The position numbers were made by a program, and so were the translations under genes. 64,000 bases of DNA from Lutispora thermophila DSM 19022. Its GTDB lineage: Bacteria > Bacillota > Clostridia > Lutisporales > Lutisporaceae. The stretch's first letter is position 1. Each line of letters starts with the position of its first letter. Positions 63,017 through 64,000 of the stretch are shown here, in pieces. The notes under the pieces were generated by a model. The model was not told the origin of the DNA. It made no database searches and was given only the letters and a program-made list of their open reading frames with translations. The stretch spans positions 62,001-126,000 of the forward strand of contig NZ_FQZS01000010.1 of the NCBI RefSeq assembly GCF_900142105.1, in the 5' to 3' direction.

Positions 63017-64000
63017 CTATGAATTTTCGTTTAGTAATATTTCTGAAGTGCTGTCCAGCAATTCTCTTATTACCTTCTTATTTAAAGTGTAGAAGGTTTT
63101 TGCATTTTCTCTTTTCATAGATACCAGATCTAAACTTAACATATTGTTGAGATGATAGCATACCGTCGGAGAAGTAAGATCAAGAGCATTGGCTAATTCA
63201 GATACGCAGTGAGGCTTTTTGCTGAGAATTTGAATGATTTCAAACCGTTTTTTATCAGAAAGAACTTTTATTAGGTTATGAACTTTAGCCTCTATAAACT
63301 TTTTTATGGGATAATTTTCCGAGTACATGCCAAGGCTAATCCATTTTGTTCTGTTTTGGGGCTTAATATCAAAATTCCATATTCTTATTTGAGTAAAATA
63401 ACTTATGTGGATTATTAGATTTTCCCAACCATCTCTTGGAAGAACTCTTAAGTATTCATTATCAAAGCTCGCATAGTTTTCTTTATATAGGTTCTCATAT
63501 TTGGATTTTGCTTTTTCCAAGATTGATAATATACGAGTTTCATATTGCTTATATGCTTTTTCATAAAACTGTTTCATTAGTAATACAAGCCTGGACTTTA
63601 TTTCCAAAGGATTTTCAGCAAATTCTCTTAATTTTTCTTTATCAATAGTTGTATCGTCGTCCAAATTATCCAATATTTCTATAATTCTGTTTGTTATTTC
63701 GTCATCAGTGTTCCGGCTCATTGAACTGTCTGAACTTATTCCATATAATGCCTGTTCCGATATGTATGAAATAAGTTCGTTTTCGTGTATTTGCTCTATA
63801 AATTCGATAAATGAAGAAACACTTTTTATATTCTTATGACCTTCAACAATCCTTCCTAGAGTATGCTTCATTGGCTCCCATTGAAAAAAGAACCTCAACT
63901 CGTTTTGAATGTATCGAGACAGTTTGGATCTCATATTTTCTATGGTATTCTTAAAATCTTCTGAAGGAGTAAAGTAGAAATCTGAAAAAAACTTATACAT
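63017..64000 (-). CDS. ArsR-type transcriptional regulator with a large N-terminal domain (start possibly outside the window)
   Basis: At least 327 residues. The C-terminal 85 residues form an ArsR winged helix: LIKVLSDKKRFEIIQILSKKP, HCVSELANALDLTSPTVCYHLNNMLSLDLVSMKR (recognition helix 'TSPTVCYHLNNM') and TFYTLNKKVI. No ArsR metal-binding Cys pair (CxC) is visible in helix 3; a lone Cys occurs in CVSELA. The 240-residue N-terminal part resembles DUF5937, found in such regulators, and probably binds an unknown ligand. The frame runs to the window edge; the ATG there (63998-64000) may be internal. Confidence 0.78.
   Translation of the reverse strand: MYKFFSDFYFTPSEDFKNTIENMRSKLSRYIQNELRFFFQWEPMKHTLGRIVEGHKNIKSVSSFIEFIEQIHENELISYISEQALYGISSDSSMSRNTDDEITNRIIEILDNLDDDTTIDKEKLREFAENPLEIKSRLVLLMKQFYEKAYKQYETRILSILEKAKSKYENLYKENYASFDNEYLRVLPRDGWENLIIHISYFTQIRIWNFDIKPQNRTKWISLGMYSENYPIKKFIEAKVHNLIKVLSDKKRFEIIQILSKKPHCVSELANALDLTSPTVCYHLNNMLSLDLVSMKRENAKTFYTLNKKVIRELLDSTSEILLNENS

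Overview
The window looks like a chromosomal segment of a low-GC, spore-forming anaerobe of the class Clostridia. The reasoning is as follows. Base composition is AT-rich, with strong GGAGG-type ribosome binding sites and TTG/GTG starts. The dnaG-rpoD-trmK-NIF3 order is typical of Firmicutes. A SCIFF-type radical SAM maturase, two GerMN lipoproteins, rubredoxin, a cyanophycin operon and a thioredoxin reductase without an NADPH motif all fit this group. The genus cannot be fixed from the sequence. No prophage, insertion sequence, CRISPR array or rRNA operon was seen.

Layout. 1-2740 is a decayed stretch: an acidic protein tail with an internal TAG, a subtilase/SLH gene with two frameshifts, and a dolichol-kinase-like gene with a stop and a frameshift. 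An intact CDF-type transporter follows. 3605-11648 is a housekeeping block: dGTPase, YaiI/YqxD-like protein, dnaG, rpoD, two tRNAs, trmK, NIF3, a zinc-ribbon coiled-coil protein and RNase P RNA. 11706-23056 is mostly envelope and accessory genes: two SLH surface proteins (one a GH18 enzyme), a degenerate S41 protease homologue, a tandem class II aldolase, a GNAT, CrcB under a fluoride riboswitch, an unrecognised gene pair and a lipoprotein. 23057-24327 is a long gene-poor stretch. 24328-34671 holds a DUF255 thioredoxin-domain protein, a dicarboxylate-type symporter, a Nudix hydrolase, an orphan branched-chain-type binding protein, an LTA synthase, a two-component system and a GerMN lipoprotein.

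34739-49478 holds a NagZ-type glycosidase, cyanophycinase/cyanophycin synthetase, a regulator-kinase-lipoprotein operon, oligoendopeptidase F, tRNA-Ala, a DUF2935 protein, DUF2156 and GNAT proteins, and a P-loop protein with a second, degenerate half. 49645-55851 holds release factor 3, a P-type ATPase behind a yybP-ykoY manganese riboswitch, and a TauE exporter. 56944-62574 is redox and metabolism: TIGR01906 membrane protein, GerMN protein, NADPH-site-less thioredoxin reductase, a tiny DUF1858 protein, SCIFF maturase, PduL, deoC and rubredoxin. tRNA-Gln and an ArsR-type regulator close the window.

The most interesting locus is 58210-59267. The pyridine-nucleotide-independent thioredoxin reductase overlaps by 4 bp a 64-codon DUF1858 redox gene. 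The second position of that gene's C-x-x-C motif is an in-frame TGA, followed at suitable distance by a small hairpin. This looks like a selenocysteine-containing redox partner that ordinary gene callers miss.
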